Translations under genes and position numbers: made by a program
The notes under the pieces: generated by a model
Seen by the model: the letters and a program-made list of their open reading frames with translations, nothing else
The model's database searches: none
What the model was told of the DNA's origin: nothing
In this document: positions 63,412 through 64,000 of the stretch, one piece after another
Numbering within the stretch: position 1 is the first letter of the stretch
Layout of the letters: each line of letters opens with the position of its first letter
Source: Microcyclospora pomicola
Taxonomy: Eukaryota > Ascomycota > Dothideomycetes > Capnodiales
Reading direction: 5' to 3'
DNA length: 64,000 nt
NCBI GenBank assembly: GCA_002786065.1
Contig: NHNY01000022.1
Span: 62,001 to 126,000 of the forward strand

Positions 63412-64000
63412 ATGGCTATCACAATAACAGCTCCAGCGCCTGCCCCTCCAGTCCGATCTGCACATGGCAGACGGGGTAGCGAGGACGAAGATGACGATAT
63501 GGATATGGACATTGACGATCTCCGCTCCGGCCACACTTCACGCTCCACCTCGATCCTGACGCCCGGGCAAGCTGTTACCGACGATATTCAATGGATGAGA
63601 GGACATGGCACATATGCCACCCCGACCAGCGCTACCATTTTCAGCACCTTAGCAGGTACGCTGCAGAAGACCAACAAGCTCCTCTCCATCGTGCCACTGC
63701 GTGCCCGCTATACGCCAGAAATCGGCGACTTGGTCATCGGCCGGGTGATTGAGGTGCAGAGCAAGAGATGGAAGGTCGATATCTCCGCCCCGCTGCTGGC
63801 GAACCTGCTGCTGAGCTCGATCAATCTGCCAGGCGGTGTCTTACGGCGAAGGACGAGCGTGGACGAGTTGAACATGCGCGCGTTCTTCGGGGAGGGCGAG
63901 CTTGTGGTCGCTGAAGTGCAGTCGTTGTTCCAGGATGGGAGTGCATCGCTCCACACACGCAGTCTGAAGTATGGCAAGTTACGCAATGGATTCTTTCTGT
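63412..64000 (+). CDS. RRP4: Exosome subunit Rrp4, 5' part (cut by window end)
   Basis: The frame starts at the ATG at 63412 and runs off the window after 196 codons. An acidic Asp/Met-rich segment ([14 protein letters not shown]) precedes the N-terminal domain: [60 protein letters not shown]. The S1 RNA-binding domain follows, beginning [20 protein letters not shown] and continuing [20 protein letters not shown] and [17 protein letters not shown]. The C-terminal KH-type domain lies outside the window. Rrp4 is one of the three cap proteins of the RNA exosome, which trims and degrades RNA in nucleus and cytoplasm. The S1 insertion [14 protein letters not shown] is typical of Rrp4. Confidence 0.93.
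   Translation, partial: MAITITAPAPAPPVRSAHGRRGSEDEDDDMDMDIDDLRSGHTSRSTSILTPGQAVTDDIQWMRGHGTYATPTSATIFSTLAGTLQKTNKLLSIVPLRARYTPEIGDLVIGRVIEVQSKRWKVDISAPLLANLLLSSINLPGGVLRRRTSVDELNMRAFFGEGELVVAEVQSLFQDGSASLHTRSLKYGKLRNGFFL

Noticed and set aside
1-64000. Search for a biosynthetic gene cluster, CRISPR array, transposon or virus-derived element
   Set aside because: No PKS/NRPS/terpene core gene, no spaced repeats, no reverse transcriptase, integrase, transposase or terminal repeats seen.

Overview
This 64 kb window is nuclear DNA from a filamentous ascomycete (Pezizomycotina). It carries about 27 protein-coding genes on both strands. The introns are short (mostly 50-70 nt) with GTANGT-type donors and CTGAC/CTAAC branch sites. 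Several genes belong to families typical of filamentous fungi: a class III-like chitin synthase, a WetA-like conidiation factor, the Opy2 anchor, Som1, NCE102 and a DUF7053 protein. A Dothideomycete is my guess from the overall look, but nothing here proves it. I saw no tRNA, rRNA, CRISPR array or recognisable transposon. All exon joins were read by eye from splice signals and frame continuity; no alignment or RNA evidence was available.

Layout. 0.6-9 kb: a spliced unknown gene, a claudin/SUR7-like membrane protein, a DHA1-type MFS exporter divergent from an isochorismatase-like hydrolase, and a decayed fragment of another MFS exporter. 9.5-24.6 kb: the energy-sensing kinase Snf1, the MARVEL protein NCE102, a large sterol-glucosyltransferase-like protein, a small disordered protein, a four-exon 78-residue cysteine-rich membrane microprotein, and an unknown basic protein. 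24.9-35 kb: a DUF1365 membrane protein, a calponin-homology protein with calponin-like repeats, a HAPSTR1/C16orf72-like protein, a mitochondrial-type protein with a spliced presequence, Som1, and a Rad51-paralogue/XRCC2-like protein. 35-48 kb: Opy2, TAF8, dihydroorotase, a CorA-type transporter, Ubc12, a MOSC/mARC-like protein, and a seven-exon sugar transporter. 50-64 kb: an 11-zinc-knuckle protein, chitin synthase, a low-molecular-weight phosphatase, a WetA-like protein, a DUF7053 protein, an NDUFAF2-like complex I assembly factor, and the start of exosome subunit Rrp4.

The genes do not form one pathway or a biosynthetic cluster. They look like an ordinary housekeeping arm with loose themes: membrane and cell-wall organisation (SUR7-like, NCE102, chitin synthase, Opy2), mitochondrial biogenesis (Som1, NDUFAF2-like, presequence protein), and nutrient sensing and uptake (Snf1, sugar transporter). 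Divergent pairs share short promoters: MFS/isochorismatase, SOM1/XRCC2-like, NDUFAF2-like/RRP4, and calponin-homology/HAPSTR1-like. The best candidates for something undescribed are the hidden cysteine-rich microprotein and the XRCC2-like protein that lacks the Walker A lysine.
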